From the NCBI GenBank assembly GCA_030538235.1, contig JAUNUJ010000007.1:62001-126000 (forward strand): a DNA stretch of 64,000 nucleotides. Reading direction: 5' to 3'. Both the position numbers and the translations under genes were made by a program. Below the pieces are notes generated by a model that ran no database searches, had not been told where the DNA came from, and was given only the letters and a program-made list of their open reading frames with translations. Positions 17,049 through 27,514 of this stretch are shown here, in pieces. The stretch comes from Alcaligenaceae bacterium (GTDB lineage: Bacteria > Pseudomonadota > Gammaproteobacteria > Burkholderiales > Burkholderiaceae_B). Every line of letters begins with the position of its first letter. The stretch's first letter is position 1.

Positions 17049-17501
17049 ATGAAATTAAAAACATTAGCTTTAACCGCGTTATTTGCCTTTGCTGCTGCTC
17101 CTGCGATGGCTGCTGAATGCACTATCGAGATCGAAGGTAATGACGCCATGCAGTACAACACCAAAGAAATTGAAGTTAGTAAATCCTGTGATGAAGTGAC
17201 CCTTAACTTCAAGCATGTCGGTAATCTGCCTAAAGCTGCTATGGGTCACAATGTCGTGATTTCTAAAGCGGCTGATGCCCAAGCTATCGCTACTGAGGCT
17301 GCTGCTGCCGGTCCAGCCAAGGATTATCTAAATGAAGAAGACGAGCGTATTGTTGTTTACACGAAAATGCTTGGTGGTGGTGAGGAAACCTCAATTACCT
17401 TTGAGCCTTCAATCTTTGAAGACGGTCAAGAGTACAATTTCTTCTGTTCTTTTCCCGGTCACTTCGCTATCATGAGAGGCGATGTTAAGTTAGTTGATTA
17501 A
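17049..17501 (+). CDS. Azurin (periplasmic type 1 copper protein), copy 1
   Basis: Residues 1-21 are a Sec signal peptide ending AMA, giving a mature protein of 129 residues that begins AECT, almost the same length as Pseudomonas azurin (128). Copper ligands are His67, Cys133, His138 and Met142 (mature 46, 112, 117, 121), with Gly66 beside them; Cys24 and Cys47 form the conserved disulfide. Azurin shuttles single electrons in the periplasm, for example to nitrite reductase or cytochrome oxidases. AAGGAA precedes the ATG. A second azurin gene follows on the same strand 186 bases later. Confidence 0.95.
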   Translation: MKLKTLALTALFAFAAAPAMAAECTIEIEGNDAMQYNTKEIEVSKSCDEVTLNFKHVGNLPKAAMGHNVVISKAADAQAIATEAAAAGPAKDYLNEEDERIVVYTKMLGGGEETSITFEPSIFEDGQEYNFFCSFPGHFAIMRGDVKLVD

Positions 17502-17552
17502 TTTAAGATAAATATGGTATACATGTTTTGATTGTTAAACCCTAACAAAATC

Positions 17553-17586
17553 AAAGCTGCCCTAGGAGTTTGGGGTGACTTTTTTG
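17553..17586 (+). terminator. Probable terminator between the azurin genes
   Basis: AAAGCTGCCC can pair with GGGTGACTTT (10 positions with one mismatch and two G-U pairs) around a 10-base loop, followed by a U-tract. It is weaker than most hairpins in the window, so some readthrough into azurin 2 is possible. Confidence 0.4.
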
Positions 17587-17687
17587 TAAAGTTTAATCGC
17601 TTCTCGTAACTAGTTTATGTGATAAGATTAAATCCTAGTCCTTATTAAAGGTATATTTTCATAGTTACTTATTATTGGAGATGGTAT

Positions 17688-18140
17688 ATGAAATTTAAAT
17701 CATTAGCTTTAGCTGCTTTATTATCTTTTGCTGCTGCCCCTGCCATGGCTGCCGAGTGCACCATCAATATCACTGGTAACGACGCCATGCAGTTTGATGT
17801 AAAAGAGATCGAAGTAAGCAAATCATGTGAAGAAGTGACTATCGACTTCAAACACGTTGGTAATCTTCCTAAAGCTGCCATGGGTCACAACGTTGTGATC
17901 ACTAAAGAAGCTGACGCACAAGCGGTAGTTACCGAGGGTGCTGCTGCAGGCCCTGCTAAGGATTACTTAAACGAAGAGGACGAGCGTCTTGTTGCGTTCA
18001 CCAAAATGCTTGGTGGCGGTGAAGAGGATACAGTGACTTTCAAACCTTCTGATTTAGAAGATGGTGAAAAGTACATGTTCTTCTGCTCATTCCCAGGTCA
18101 CTTTGCTCTTATGAAAGGCGAAGTTAAGCTAGTAGACTAA
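17688..18140 (+). CDS. Azurin, copy 2 (tandem paralog)
   Basis: This 150-residue azurin matches copy 1 at about 117 of 150 positions by eye, with the same signal-peptide length and cleavage site and the same ligands (His67, Cys133, His138, Met142) and disulfide cysteines. Differences cluster on the surface: residues 26-39, 75-84 and 112-130, where copy 2 has several added Lys or Asp residues. This suggests a duplication followed by tuning for another redox partner. A GGAG ribosome-binding site precedes the ATG, and a strong hairpin terminator follows. Confidence 0.95.
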   Translation: MKFKSLALAALLSFAAAPAMAAECTINITGNDAMQFDVKEIEVSKSCEEVTIDFKHVGNLPKAAMGHNVVITKEADAQAVVTEGAAAGPAKDYLNEEDERLVAFTKMLGGGEEDTVTFKPSDLEDGEKYMFFCSFPGHFALMKGEVKLVD

Positions 18141-18184
18141 TATATATAGACAGATATCTACGTCTTCATATTAATAGACTTTAG

Positions 18185-18214
18185 AAGCAGCTCTTTTCGA
18201 AGGGCTGCTTTTTT
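18185..18214 (+). terminator. Terminator after azurin 2
   Basis: AAGCAGCTCTT pairs with AAGGGCTGCTT (11 bp with one G-U) across a UUCG loop, followed by a U-tract, 44 bases after the azurin 2 stop codon. Confidence 0.93.
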
Positions 18215-18646
18215 GTTGCGTATAACAAACGCTTTGTATGGGTAAAACGGTATTTTGTTGTGGTAAAGAGACGAAAATCGACTGTTTTGTGTTGTTTTAA
18301 CAACGTAAGCGTTGTTTTATAGCTAAAAGGCGGTAAACTGAAAGTGTTGTCCAGTTCGGTTTTTAATTGGTTTAGCGATTTTACTTAAAGTAGTTTCTTA
18401 AGAGATTCGCCAAAAAGCTGAAACTTGAAGTTGTTGTAGCTTGGCTCTTTTTGTTGTCTTGTGGCAACAGAAGCTAAACTAAAACAACAAAAAAGGGAGA
18501 ATTTTGAGTTTAAGAGTAGTCAAAAGGCTCAAAATTTGGTGCAATAAACACATCTTCCCTTTGTGGAAAATTTAGAGGGCAGTCATTCAAACAAGTGGAT
18601 GTTGCGAATACTGTTCTAATTACTCAAATCTACGGAGATTTAACAA
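18215..18646. other. Structured intergenic/leader region before the porin
   Basis: About 430 bases with no ORF. They contain AACAACG-taag-CGTTGTT near 18299-18316, TGTTG/CAACA near 18452-18471, and a perfect 9-bp inverted repeat AATTTTGAG (18500-18508) / CTCAAAATT (18528-18536), around which AAAGGGA and TTCCCTTT could extend the stem. A long 5' leader on the porin mRNA or a separate small RNA would explain this structure. A GGAGA ribosome-binding site precedes the porin ATG. Confidence 0.45.
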
Positions 18647-19846
18647 ATGAAAAAGACTTTGCTAGCTGCAGCTCTTGTTGCCGGTTTCGCCGGTGTTGCT
18701 CACGCAGAATCATCTGTAACTTTATACGGTCTAGTTGACGCTGGTTACGGTTACCAGGGTACTGAAACTAAGTTCCGTGGTGATTATGATCACGGTAAGA
18801 TCACTACACGTGATTTCGGTTTACACAGCAGTGTGATGAACGGTAGCCGTTGGGGCCTAAAAGGTAAAGAAGACTTAGGTAACGGTACTTCCGCTATCTT
18901 CGTTCTAGAGAGTGGTTTTGACGTAACTAACGGTCATCATTCTCAAGGTGGTCGTTTATTCGGTCGTCAAGCTTACGTTGGTTTAAGTGGCGACAGCTGG
19001 GGTACTTTCACTCTAGGTCGTCAGTACAACGCTGGTGATACTTTCGTAGCTCCTATCGATCCATTCGGTACTGGTGGTGGTTGGGCTGCGGCTAACCGTA
19101 TTTTCGGTGATTCAGTTTCTGGTCGCCATGACGGTGTTATCAAGTATGTATCTCCTAACTTCAGCGGTTTTCAATTCGGTATCGGTGTGATTCATGATGA
19201 TAGCGAAACTAAAGTTAGCGGCGATATCGTAGCTAATGACTACAAAATTACAAGTCGTACCGTTGGTGTTACTTCCGGTTTAGGCTACACTTCTGGTCCT
19301 ATCTACGTTGGCGCATCTTTTGATTATGTTGACGTTAAGAGCAGAAATAGCATAGCTCCTGATGCAGCTACTCGCGCTAAAACTAAAGCGTGGAATATTG
19401 GTGGTACTTACGACTTTGACGTAGTTAAGTTGCACTTATTGTACGGCGGTCAAGCTGATGGCGCAGTTCTTGATTCTATCGGAATGGCTGGTTTCGACTA
19501 TCTTGGTTCAGTTGGTGCTCAAGGTGTTGATACTAATACCTTCGCTACTGAAGGTTTAAAACAGCATTCTTGGTTAGCTGGTTTATCAGCGCCAGTGGGT
19601 GATGCCGGTAAAGTAATGTTCTCTTACGCTGGTAACACCATTAAGAACAAAGATGTTGCAGAAAACGTTAAAATCAAATCTCACAACTTTGCTTTAGGTT
19701 ACCGTCACAGCTTATCTAAGCGTACTTCTGTATACGGCGTAGCGTCTTACGGCTGGTCTGAGGCTAAAGAGCGTTACACTGGTTTCAGCGGCAAAGCTAA
19801 AACCACTGCTACTCAAGCAATCATCGGTTTACAGCACCGCTTCTAA
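18647..19846 (+). CDS. Gram-negative porin, Burkholderiales type
   Basis: The 399-residue protein has a 20-residue signal peptide ending AHA, a mature N-terminus SSVTLYGLVDAG, the SRWGLKGKEDLG and RQAYVGLSG strand-loop repeats, and a C-terminal phenylalanine (LQHRF) needed for outer-membrane insertion. These are the hallmarks of 16-stranded general porins (Gram-negative porin family) of betaproteobacteria, which form trimers passing small hydrophilic solutes. Strong codon bias, a long structured leader and a near-perfect UUCG terminator suggest high expression. The gene stands alone. Confidence 0.95.
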   Translation: MKKTLLAAALVAGFAGVAHAESSVTLYGLVDAGYGYQGTETKFRGDYDHGKITTRDFGLHSSVMNGSRWGLKGKEDLGNGTSAIFVLESGFDVTNGHHSQGGRLFGRQAYVGLSGDSWGTFTLGRQYNAGDTFVAPIDPFGTGGGWAAANRIFGDSVSGRHDGVIKYVSPNFSGFQFGIGVIHDDSETKVSGDIVANDYKITSRTVGVTSGLGYTSGPIYVGASFDYVDVKSRNSIAPDAATRAKTKAWNIGGTYDFDVVKLHLLYGGQADGAVLDSIGMAGFDYLGSVGAQGVDTNTFATEGLKQHSWLAGLSAPVGDAGKVMFSYAGNTIKNKDVAENVKIKSHNFALGYRHSLSKRTSVYGVASYGWSEAKERYTGFSGKAKTTATQAIIGLQHRF

Positions 19847-19882
19847 TTATTCGCATGGTCTAACCATGTAGAATAAATAGAC

Positions 19883-19911
19883 AAAAAAGCCACTCTTCGG
19901 AGTGGCTTTTT
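19883..19911 (+). terminator. Porin terminator with C(UUCG)G tetraloop
   Basis: AAAAAGCCACTC pairs with GAGTGGCTTTTT (12 bp) across UUCG, followed by the U-tract. This is the most stable type of small intrinsic terminator. Confidence 0.95.
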
Positions 19912-20464
19912 GCGTTTCTGCTGAAATGATTTGATGCGGTGATTTGATTGGGCGATTGTTACGTCGCATTGGAAATGTTGTTTTTTCTTAAGTGCGAGTC
20001 ATAGCTGTTGGTGCTTATCTGTTTTTGACTATCTTGTGCTTTGCTCAAATGGCGATGTGTTCGATTAGTCTATCGCCTTTATCGACCATATCAGTTATTT
20101 TTTATGACTAGATCTTTATGGCTTAGGAATCAATTTAATGTTAATAGTTTTTGACTTACCTTTACGTTCACGTCATTAAAATCTTATCTGTAGTATTATT
20201 GTTTTGCAATAAATCTTGTATCTAAATCATCAAAATTTTAACAACAGTAGCTTCGTTGTTTTAGGCGATTTAAGATGTTTTGTGCATTTTGTGGCAGTCT
20301 GGGGTTTTGGCTTAGGTTATTTGCTGTTTTTGTAGTGCTTTTGTAATATTGCTACTACCCCCAAGGTGTTAGAAAATGCTACAATAGAAAGGTTTATTTA
20401 ACTGCGATTTTCATCATTAAATTGCATGTGTAGACAATTCATAAGCTTTCTTTAAAGGTGTTTC
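19912..20464. other. Long non-coding region upstream of the nuo operon
   Basis: About 550 bases with no convincing ORF, tRNA or strong hairpin. It is AT-rich and ends with the likely nuo promoter. The length is large for the known family of nuo promoters and could hold several regulatory sites, but I recognise none apart from the extended -10 listed separately. Confidence 0.5.
20377..20385 (+). promoter_or_regulatory. Candidate extended -10 promoter of the nuo operon
   Basis: TGCTACAAT matches an extended -10 element (TGnTANAAT) and would start transcription near position 20392, leaving a leader of about 73 bases before nuoA. No good -35 is visible, which is usual for extended -10 promoters. 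Confidence 0.4.
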
Positions 20465-20824
20465 ATGAATGTAGCAGAGTATTTTCCGGTACTTATGTTT
20501 GTGCTGGTAGCAGGGGCCCTAGGGGTCTTGTTGTTATTGCTTGGGGTGGTTTTAGGCCCTAGAAACCCATATGATGAGAAGCTGTCCCAGTACGAGTGTG
20601 GTTTCGAGGCATTCGAGGATTCGCGTATGCGCTTCGATGTTCGTTACTACTTAGTCGCCATACTATTTATTCTATTCGACTTAGAAATTGCCTTTTTATT
20701 CCCATGGGCGGTTGCCAATAATCAAGTTGGTCTAGTCGGTTTCTCCACAGTTATTGTATTTTTAGTCATCCTCACGGTTGGCTTTATCTACGAGTGGAAG
20801 AAAGGCGCTCTGGATTGGGATTAA
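20465..20824 (+). CDS. nuoA: NADH-quinone oxidoreductase subunit A
   Basis: The 119-residue membrane subunit has three transmembrane helices and the conserved loop [24 protein letters not shown], with the redox-state-sensitive cysteine of complex I near the quinone cavity. It opens the 14-gene nuo operon, which encodes the proton-pumping complex I of the inner membrane. A ribosome-binding site (AAAGGTG) precedes the ATG. Confidence 0.96.
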   Translation: MNVAEYFPVLMFVLVAGALGVLLLLLGVVLGPRNPYDEKLSQYECGFEAFEDSRMRFDVRYYLVAILFILFDLEIAFLFPWAVANNQVGLVGFSTVIVFLVILTVGFIYEWKKGALDWD

Positions 20825-20846
20825 TTTTCAGAAAAGGGTTAGATAA

Positions 20847-21332
20847 ATGTCTGAACAAACTCAATTAAAAGAAAAAGGCTTTCTGGTTACCTCCGTTGAT
20901 GCGGTGATGAACTGGTACCAGACAGGTTCGATGTGGCCTGTGACTTTTGGTCTAGCCTGTTGTGCGGTGGAGATGATGCACGCTGGGGCGGCCCGTTATG
21001 ATATGGACCAATTCGGTATTATTTTCCGCCCGAGCCCACGTCAGTCGGACGTTATGATTGTTGCAGGTACCTTGTGCAACAAAATGGCACCGGCTTTGCG
21101 CAAGGTCTATGACCAAATGGCAGAGCCTCGCTGGGTAGTCTCTATGGGTTCCTGTGCCAATGGCGGTGGTTATTACCACTATTCTTATTCTGTGGTGCGC
21201 GGTTGTGATCGTGTGGTGCCGGTTGATATTTATGTGCCGGGCTGTCCGCCAACGGCTGAAGCGTTGATTTACGGTATGCTTCAGCTACAAAATAAGATTC
21301 GTCAACAAAAGACGATTGCCCGCGAGGCGTAG
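20847..21332 (+). CDS. nuoB: NADH-quinone oxidoreductase subunit B
   Basis: The 161-residue peripheral subunit holds the terminal iron-sulfur cluster N2 that reduces quinone. Cluster ligands are the adjacent Cys38 and Cys39, Cys103 in GSCANGGG, and Cys133 in [10 protein letters not shown]. It follows nuoA by 22 bases. Confidence 0.97.
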   Translation: MSEQTQLKEKGFLVTSVDAVMNWYQTGSMWPVTFGLACCAVEMMHAGAARYDMDQFGIIFRPSPRQSDVMIVAGTLCNKMAPALRKVYDQMAEPRWVVSMGSCANGGGYYHYSYSVVRGCDRVVPVDIYVPGCPPTAEALIYGMLQLQNKIRQQKTIAREA

Positions 21333-21341
21333 GAGGCATCA

Positions 21342-22040
21342 ATGACACGATTACAGAAACTACATCAAGCATTAGTCAGTCTTCTAGGCGAGCAAGCCAA
21401 CATTGTTGAGCATGCTGGCGAATTAACACTTACCGTGAGTCCTGAGCATTGGATTCAAACTTGCTCTATGTTACATGAGCACAAGGACCTGTTTTTTGAA
21501 CAGGCCACTGATCTTTGCGGTGTTGACTATCTTACCTATGGCGGTGTTTCCGTCAATCCCGAGGATAATGAACCGGCCGTTCGCGCTGGTTCAGCTGAGG
21601 ATTTAGGCGCAGCGGCGGAGTCTGTTGAAACTATGCCGACTGAGCAACCTAGCCAGTTCCCTGGACGTTATGGGGTGGTTTTGCATCTCTTGTCCGTTAA
21701 GCATAATTGGCGCTTACGTGTGCGTACTTTCCCACGAAACAATGACTTCCCGGTAGTTCCCAGTTTGGTAAATATCTGGAACGGTCTCGATTGGTTTGAG
21801 CGCGAGGCTTTTGACTTATTCGGTATCGTCTTTGAGGGCCATCCGGATTTACGTCGTATTCTTACCGACTATGGTTTTATCGGTCATCCTTTCCGCAAGG
21901 ACTTCCCGGTGATTGGTCATGTAGAGATGATTTATGACCCTGAGCAAAGACGTGTGGTTTATCAACCTGTGACCATTGAAAATCGTGAGATTACACCACG
22001 AGTCATTCGCGAAGAGGGTTATGGAGTAGGGCGAGAGTAA
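21342..22040 (+). CDS. nuoC: NADH-quinone oxidoreductase subunit C, with an insertion
   Basis: NuoC (30-kDa subunit) supports the quinone module and is a separate protein here, not fused to NuoD as in enterics. The C-terminal core [38 protein letters not shown] is typical. At about residues 69-107 there is an acidic, Ala/Glu/Pro-rich stretch between VDYLTYGG and [12 protein letters not shown] where other betaproteobacterial proteins are directly joined. This makes the protein 232 residues instead of about 200. The insert is in frame and looks like a surface loop. Confidence 0.95.
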   Translation: MTRLQKLHQALVSLLGEQANIVEHAGELTLTVSPEHWIQTCSMLHEHKDLFFEQATDLCGVDYLTYGGVSVNPEDNEPAVRAGSAEDLGAAAESVETMPTEQPSQFPGRYGVVLHLLSVKHNWRLRVRTFPRNNDFPVVPSLVNIWNGLDWFEREAFDLFGIVFEGHPDLRRILTDYGFIGHPFRKDFPVIGHVEMIYDPEQRRVVYQPVTIENREITPRVIREEGYGVGRE

Positions 22041-22042
22041 TT

Positions 22043-23299
22043 ATGGCAGATATTAAAAGTTATACCTTAAACTTCGGTCCACAGCACCCGGCAGCTCACG
22101 GCGTATTACGCTTGATTTTAGAGCTAAATGGTGAGGTGATTTTACGCGCTGACCCGCATATCGGTTTATTACACCGTGGTACGGAGAAATTAGCCGAGCA
22201 ACGCACATATGTTCAAGCGCTTCCTTATATGGATCGCCTTGACTATGTGTCCATGATGGTTAACGAACACGCCTACTGTATGGCGGTTGAAAAGCTCTTA
22301 GGTATCGAATTACCTAAGCGGGCTCAATACATTCGTACCCTCTTTGACGAGATTACTCGCATTCTTAACCACTTGATGTCAATCGGCTCTCATGCGCTTG
22401 ACGTCGGTGCGATGGCTGTTTTCTTATACGCTTTCCGTGACCGTGAGTATCTTATGGACTGTTATGAGGCAGTATCCGGTGCACGGTTACACGCGGCTTA
22501 CTACCGTCCCGGTGGTGTTTACCGTGACCTGCCTGATAGCATGCCTAAGCACGAAATTGATTCTAAGTATCGTAGCGTGCGTGATATGAAGCGCTTAAAC
22601 CAGTGGCGTGACGGTTCCATGCTCGATTTCATCGAGGCTTTTGTGGATTATTATCCGGCCGCCATTGATGAGTACGAAACCTTATTAACTGATAACCGTA
22701 TCTGGAAGCAGCGTCTGGTCGATGTCGGTGTCGTCACACCTGAGCGAGCCTTCAACAAAGGTTTTACCGGTGTGATGCTGCGCGGTTCTGGGGTTGAGTG
22801 GGATCTTCGTCGCAAGCAACCTTATGCGGTTTATGATGAGTTGGATTTTGATGTGCCGGTCGGTGTTAACGGTGACTGTTATGACCGTTATTTGTGCCGT
22901 ATCGCTGAGCTACGCGAAAGCACCAAGATCATTAAGCAATGTGTGAAGTGGTTACGTGAAAATCCCGGTCCTGTTATGTATGAGGACAACAAAATCACAC
23001 CACCTAAGCGCGTCGATATGAAGACCGGTATGGAGGAGTTAATCCACCATTTCAAATTATTCTCTGAGGGCTTCCCTGTGCCCGAGGGCGAGGCTTATGC
23101 CGGTGTTGAACACCCTAAGGGTGAATTCGGTATTTATATGATTTCCGATGGCGCTAATAAGCCATATCGCATGAAAATTCGTGCTCCGGGCTTTGTTCAC
23201 TTACAGGGCTTAGATGAGATGTCACGCGGTCATATGTTAGCGGATGCGGTAACCATTATTGGTACGCAGGATATTGTATTTGGTGAGATTGACCGCTAG
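22043..23299 (+). CDS. nuoD: NADH-quinone oxidoreductase subunit D
   Basis: The 418-residue 49-kDa-type subunit forms the quinone pocket with NuoB. The N-terminal [26 protein letters not shown] and the C-terminal [14 protein letters not shown] are diagnostic. It begins two bases after nuoC ends. Confidence 0.97.
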   Translation: MADIKSYTLNFGPQHPAAHGVLRLILELNGEVILRADPHIGLLHRGTEKLAEQRTYVQALPYMDRLDYVSMMVNEHAYCMAVEKLLGIELPKRAQYIRTLFDEITRILNHLMSIGSHALDVGAMAVFLYAFRDREYLMDCYEAVSGARLHAAYYRPGGVYRDLPDSMPKHEIDSKYRSVRDMKRLNQWRDGSMLDFIEAFVDYYPAAIDEYETLLTDNRIWKQRLVDVGVVTPERAFNKGFTGVMLRGSGVEWDLRRKQPYAVYDELDFDVPVGVNGDCYDRYLCRIAELRESTKIIKQCVKWLRENPGPVMYEDNKITPPKRVDMKTGMEELIHHFKLFSEGFPVPEGEAYAGVEHPKGEFGIYMISDGANKPYRMKIRAPGFVHLQGLDEMSRGHMLADAVTIIGTQDIVFGEIDR

Positions 23300-23342
23300 G
23301 AAGCAGACGCTTCACAGCATCAACGAATTACAGGAATTAAAA

Positions 23343-23828
23343 ATGTTGCTTTCTGAACAGGCTTATAAAAAGATTGACAAGGAATTGGCTAAGTATCCGG
23401 CCGATCGTGGTCAATCAGCAGTGATGGCTGCTTTGCGTATTGCCCAAGAGGAAAAGGGCTGGGTCTCCGACGAAGTTATCGTTGACGTAGCCGAATACCT
23501 TGGTTTGCCGACGATTGCGGTCCAAGAAGTCGCTACCTTCTACGATATGTATGAATTAAAGCCGGTAGGTAAGTACAAACTAACCGTCTGTACTAATCTG
23601 CCTTGTGCCTTAAGAGATGGTGTGAAAACCGCACATTACATCAGCGAAAAATTAGGTATTGCCATTGGCGAAACTACCGCTGACGGTCTGATTACTCTAC
23701 AAGAGAGTGAGTGTCAGGGCGCATGTGGTGATTCACCAGTTTTATTAATTAATAACAATCATATGTGCGTACGCATGAGCAAAGAGCGTATTGATGAGTT
23801 ATTAGCCGATATTCAAAGCGAGGGTTAA
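23343..23828 (+). CDS. nuoE: NADH-quinone oxidoreductase subunit E
   Basis: The 161-residue thioredoxin-like subunit binds the 2Fe-2S cluster N1a through the CTNLPC and CQGACG cysteines and sits in the NADH dehydrogenase module. I start at the ATG at 23343, preceded by AGGA; an upstream in-frame start overlapping nuoD lacks family similarity. Confidence 0.95.
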   Translation: MLLSEQAYKKIDKELAKYPADRGQSAVMAALRIAQEEKGWVSDEVIVDVAEYLGLPTIAVQEVATFYDMYELKPVGKYKLTVCTNLPCALRDGVKTAHYISEKLGIAIGETTADGLITLQESECQGACGDSPVLLINNNHMCVRMSKERIDELLADIQSEG

Positions 23829-23833
23829 GCGTT

Positions 23834-25201
23834 ATGGGTTTACAACGTATTATCCAAAAGTATAGCGGCGGACTGGAAGCTAACCCGGGTGGTGATTTAT
23901 CGACCAGTATGATTTTTCATGGTCGCCATATCAACCCCCAGATTCTCAAGGGTTTAGATGGACAGAACTGGGATATCCAGGGTTATATGGCGCGTGGTGG
24001 CTACGAAGTTCTACGCAAAATTTGCTCCGGCCAGTTGGATCAAGATACCGTTATCAATGAGTTAAAGCTTTCTTCTTTACGTGGCCGTGGTGGGGCAGGG
24101 TTCCCGACCGGCTTGAAGTGGAGCTTTATGCCTAAGAACTTCGAGGGCCAAAAGTACGTGGTCTGTAACTCGGACGAGGGTGAGCCGGGTACCTTTAAAG
24201 ACCGTGATATTTTGCGATTCAATCCTCATGCAGTGATTGAGGGCATGATTATCGCCGGTTTTGCTATGGGTGCCACTGTAGGCTACAACTACATTCACGG
24301 TGAGATTTTTGAGGTTTATGAGCGTTTCGAAGAGGCTCTTGAACAGGCTCGCGCACACGGCTTCTTAGGTGACAATATCCTAGGTAGCAATTTCAGCTTC
24401 CAACTGCATGCTCATGCTGGTTACGGTGCCTATATCTGTGGTGAAGAGACCGCTTTACTTGAATCACTCGAGGGCAAAAAGGGTCAGCCGCGCTTTAAAC
24501 CGCCATTCCCCGCCAACTACGGTGTTTATGGCAAGCCGACCACCATTAATAACACCGAGACCTTTGCCAGTGTGCCTTATGCTCTAGCGATGGGTGGTCA
24601 GCAGTATTTAGAACTGGGCAAACCGAACAACGGCGGTACCAAACTGTTCTCAATTACTGGTGATATCGAGCGCCCGGGTGTCTATGAGATTCCCATGGGG
24701 ACGCCGTTTTCTAAGTTATTGGAAATAGCCGGCGGTATGCGTAATGGCGCTAAATTAAAAGCTGTTATTCCTGGCGGTTCCAGTGCTCCGGTTCTACCAG
24801 CAGATATCATGATGGACTGTACTATGGACTATGACAGCATAGCTAAAGCCGGTTCTATGTTGGGTTCCGGTGCTGTTATAGTCATGGACGATAGCCGCTG
24901 TATGGTTCGTTCATTACTTCGTTTGTCTTACTTCTACATGCACGAGAGCTGCGGCCAATGTACGCCTTGCCGTGAGGGCACCGGTTGGTTATGGCGCATT
25001 GTTCACCGTATCGAAAATGGTGAGGGTCGTCCTGAGGATCTGGATGAGCTTCATCGTGTTGCCGGTAACATCATGGGTCGTACTATTTGTGCCCTTGGTG
25101 ATGCGGCAGCGATGCCGGTGCAGGGTTTCTTGAGACATTTCCGTGATGAGTTCGCGTACCACATTGAAAATAAGCAATGTCTGGTAGCGCCATATATTTA
25201 A
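23834..25201 (+). CDS. nuoF: NADH-quinone oxidoreductase subunit F
   Basis: The 455-residue NADH-binding subunit carries FMN and the N3 4Fe-4S cluster. Visible motifs are the nucleotide-binding [28 protein letters not shown] for FMN, and [10 protein letters not shown] plus the later CALGDAA cysteine for the cluster. It starts five bases after nuoE. Confidence 0.97.
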   Translation: MGLQRIIQKYSGGLEANPGGDLSTSMIFHGRHINPQILKGLDGQNWDIQGYMARGGYEVLRKICSGQLDQDTVINELKLSSLRGRGGAGFPTGLKWSFMPKNFEGQKYVVCNSDEGEPGTFKDRDILRFNPHAVIEGMIIAGFAMGATVGYNYIHGEIFEVYERFEEALEQARAHGFLGDNILGSNFSFQLHAHAGYGAYICGEETALLESLEGKKGQPRFKPPFPANYGVYGKPTTINNTETFASVPYALAMGGQQYLELGKPNNGGTKLFSITGDIERPGVYEIPMGTPFSKLLEIAGGMRNGAKLKAVIPGGSSAPVLPADIMMDCTMDYDSIAKAGSMLGSGAVIVMDDSRCMVRSLLRLSYFYMHESCGQCTPCREGTGWLWRIVHRIENGEGRPEDLDELHRVAGNIMGRTICALGDAAAMPVQGFLRHFRDEFAYHIENKQCLVAPYI

Positions 25202-25213
25202 TAGGTTTGTACC

Positions 25214-27514
25214 ATGGTTGAACTTACCATTGATGGCAAGAAAGTATCCGTTCCAGAGGGCAGCTTGGTTATGCACGCTGCGACCGAACTGGGTCTTTAT
25301 GTGCCACATTTTTGTTATCACAAAAAATTATCGATTGCGGCTAACTGCCGTATGTGCTTAGTTGAGGTTGAAAAAGCTCCTAAGCCAATGCCTGCTTGTG
25401 CTACTCCAGTCATGGAAGGCATGGTTGTGCATACCAAGTCCCCTAAAGCCTTGGCCGCACAAAAGGCAGTCATGGAGTTTTTATTAATTAATCACCCACT
25501 GGATTGTCCTATTTGTGACCAAGGTGGTGAGTGTCAGTTACAAGACTTGGCCGTGGGTTATGGTCATGATGCCAGTAACTACCAAGAAGAAAAGCGAGTG
25601 GTATTCCATAAGTCACTTGGCCCACTAATCTCCGCTGAGGAGATGACACGCTGTATTCACTGTACTCGTTGCGTCCGTTTCGGCCAAGAGGTTGCCGGCG
25701 TGATGGAGCTCGGTATGTTGAATCGTGGTGAGCACGCTGAAATTACTTCTTTCCTAGGTAAGGCAGTCAGTTCCGAGTTGTCGGGTAATATGATTGACCT
25801 TTGCCCGGTCGGTGCTTTAACTTCTAAGCCTTTCCGCTATGAAGCGCGTACTTGGGAATTAGCTCGTCGCCGTTCGGTGAGTCCACACGACAGTGTCGGC
25901 TCCAATATCGTGGTTCAGGTCAAAAATGACCGCGTTCTACGGGTTGTGCCCTTTGAAAATGAAGCGGTTAACGAGTGCTGGATCAGCGACAAGGATCGTT
26001 TCTCATACGAGGGCTTATATGCTGAGGATCGCTTAACCACCCCTATGGTCAAGGGTGACGATGGGGTTTGGCGTGAAGCATCTTGGGAAGACGCTTTATT
26101 AGCAGCAGCTGAGCTTTTACAAAACACTAATGAAAAGCATGGTGTTGGTAGCATCGGTGCCTTTAGCGCAGAATACGCCACACTCGAAGAGATGAGCTTA
26201 TTAAGCAAAGTCATCCGTGGCTTAGGCTCAGACAATATTGATAGCCGCTTGCGTTTGGCCGACGAAAATCTTGACAAAGCACTTGAGGGTACGCCTTGGT
26301 TAGGTATGCCAATTGCTGAGTTAAATCATCTTGATGGCGTCTTAGTGGTTGACAGCAACCTACGTCAGGATCATCCATTGTTTGCACAGCGCTTACGCCA
26401 GGCAGCCAAAGCCGGTGCGCGTATTGTGCTGCTCGACAGCAATGGTGAGGATCCTTTATTTCCGGTGGCGGCACGCTTAACTGTGGCGCCAAGCCAATTA
26501 TGCTCTACGATTGATAATATCGGCAAAGCCATTGCTAAGTTAAAAGACGGTGCTGAGGTTGATGACAATGACCAAATCAGTCAAATCGCCGGCATCTTGG
26601 TAAATGGTCGTAAACCCGCTGTCTTTATGGGCAATGGTGTCCTAAGCAAATCCTCTGCGAGCAATGTTCTAGCCCATAGTCACGTGGTGGCTCAGGCCTT
26701 AGCCGCTCCTTTAGGTTACTTAACACGCGGTGCTAACCACGTGGGTGCCATTGTTGCCGGCGCCGCTCCTCAAAGCGGTGGCATGAACACAGCGCAGATG
26801 ATGAATAATCCGCTTAGTGCTTATGTGGTGTTACATGCTGAGAGTCTGGATTTTGATGATCCGATTCGAGCGCGTGAACTACTGGCTCAGGCCTCAACGA
26901 TTGCGATTACGTCATATCAATCGGATGCTAAGCAATGGGCTAAGATCATGTTGCCGGTAGGTCCATTTACTGAGACCTCAGGTACCTTCATTAATGCTGA
27001 GGGTCGTGCCCAGAGCTTTAAGGGCGTGGTACCGTCACTAGCTAACAGTCGTCCTGCTTGGAAGGTTTTACGTGTGCTGGGCAATTTATTAAAACTGGCT
27101 GATTTTGATGCGGAGAGTTCAGAAGCAGTACGCGATGCCGTGCTGGCCCAGAACTACACCGGTCAGTTTAATAATCAGGTAAAAGCCGAGCCTTATAATC
27201 CAAATGTCGCGGTTAATGCTTTTGAGCGTGTCGCTACTTTGCCGATTTATCGTACCGATGCGATTGTTCGCCGTGCACCCGCATTGCAGCAACAAACAGC
27301 ACAGCCTGTTGCTGGTCTCAATGCCGCTACCATGGCAGCCTTAGGGGTGGCAGAGGGCGATCAGGTATTGGTCAAGAGTAATAGAGGCGAAGTCGTGCTG
27401 CCGGTTCAGCTACAAGAGCAATTGGTAGAGAACACGGTCAGTGTGCCGCTTGGCTTTGAGCAAACCGCGGTGCTAGGCGGTGCCTTTGTCCAACTTTCGG
27501 TGGAGAAAGTCTAA
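25214..27514 (+). CDS. nuoG: NADH-quinone oxidoreductase subunit G
   Basis: The 766-residue subunit carries several clusters. The N-terminal ferredoxin domain provides [15 protein letters not shown] plus CATPV (2Fe-2S), then [14 protein letters not shown] (His/Cys-ligated N5) and CIHCTRC...CPVGAL (N4). The rest is a degenerate molybdopterin-oxidoreductase-like domain without cofactor. I see no CxxCxxxC for the extra N7 cluster of E. coli, in keeping with other betaproteobacteria. Its stop codon overlaps the nuoH start by one base. Confidence 0.95.
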   Translation: MVELTIDGKKVSVPEGSLVMHAATELGLYVPHFCYHKKLSIAANCRMCLVEVEKAPKPMPACATPVMEGMVVHTKSPKALAAQKAVMEFLLINHPLDCPICDQGGECQLQDLAVGYGHDASNYQEEKRVVFHKSLGPLISAEEMTRCIHCTRCVRFGQEVAGVMELGMLNRGEHAEITSFLGKAVSSELSGNMIDLCPVGALTSKPFRYEARTWELARRRSVSPHDSVGSNIVVQVKNDRVLRVVPFENEAVNECWISDKDRFSYEGLYAEDRLTTPMVKGDDGVWREASWEDALLAAAELLQNTNEKHGVGSIGAFSAEYATLEEMSLLSKVIRGLGSDNIDSRLRLADENLDKALEGTPWLGMPIAELNHLDGVLVVDSNLRQDHPLFAQRLRQAAKAGARIVLLDSNGEDPLFPVAARLTVAPSQLCSTIDNIGKAIAKLKDGAEVDDNDQISQIAGILVNGRKPAVFMGNGVLSKSSASNVLAHSHVVAQALAAPLGYLTRGANHVGAIVAGAAPQSGGMNTAQMMNNPLSAYVVLHAESLDFDDPIRARELLAQASTIAITSYQSDAKQWAKIMLPVGPFTETSGTFINAEGRAQSFKGVVPSLANSRPAWKVLRVLGNLLKLADFDAESSEAVRDAVLAQNYTGQFNNQVKAEPYNPNVAVNAFERVATLPIYRTDAIVRRAPALQQQTAQPVAGLNAATMAALGVAEGDQVLVKSNRGEVVLPVQLQEQLVENTVSVPLGFEQTAVLGGAFVQLSVEKV

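Noticed and set aside
17502-17687. Possible FNR site (TTGAT) between the azurin genes
   Set aside because: The second half-site does not match ATCAA at the required spacing.
17640-17690. Second Fur-like box before azurin 2
   Set aside because: GTGATAAGATTAAATC shares only the left half of the consensus; the right half does not match.
19912-20376. Search for a tRNA or ORF in the long region before nuoA
   Set aside because: No cloverleaf, CCA end or open frame with a ribosome-binding site was found.
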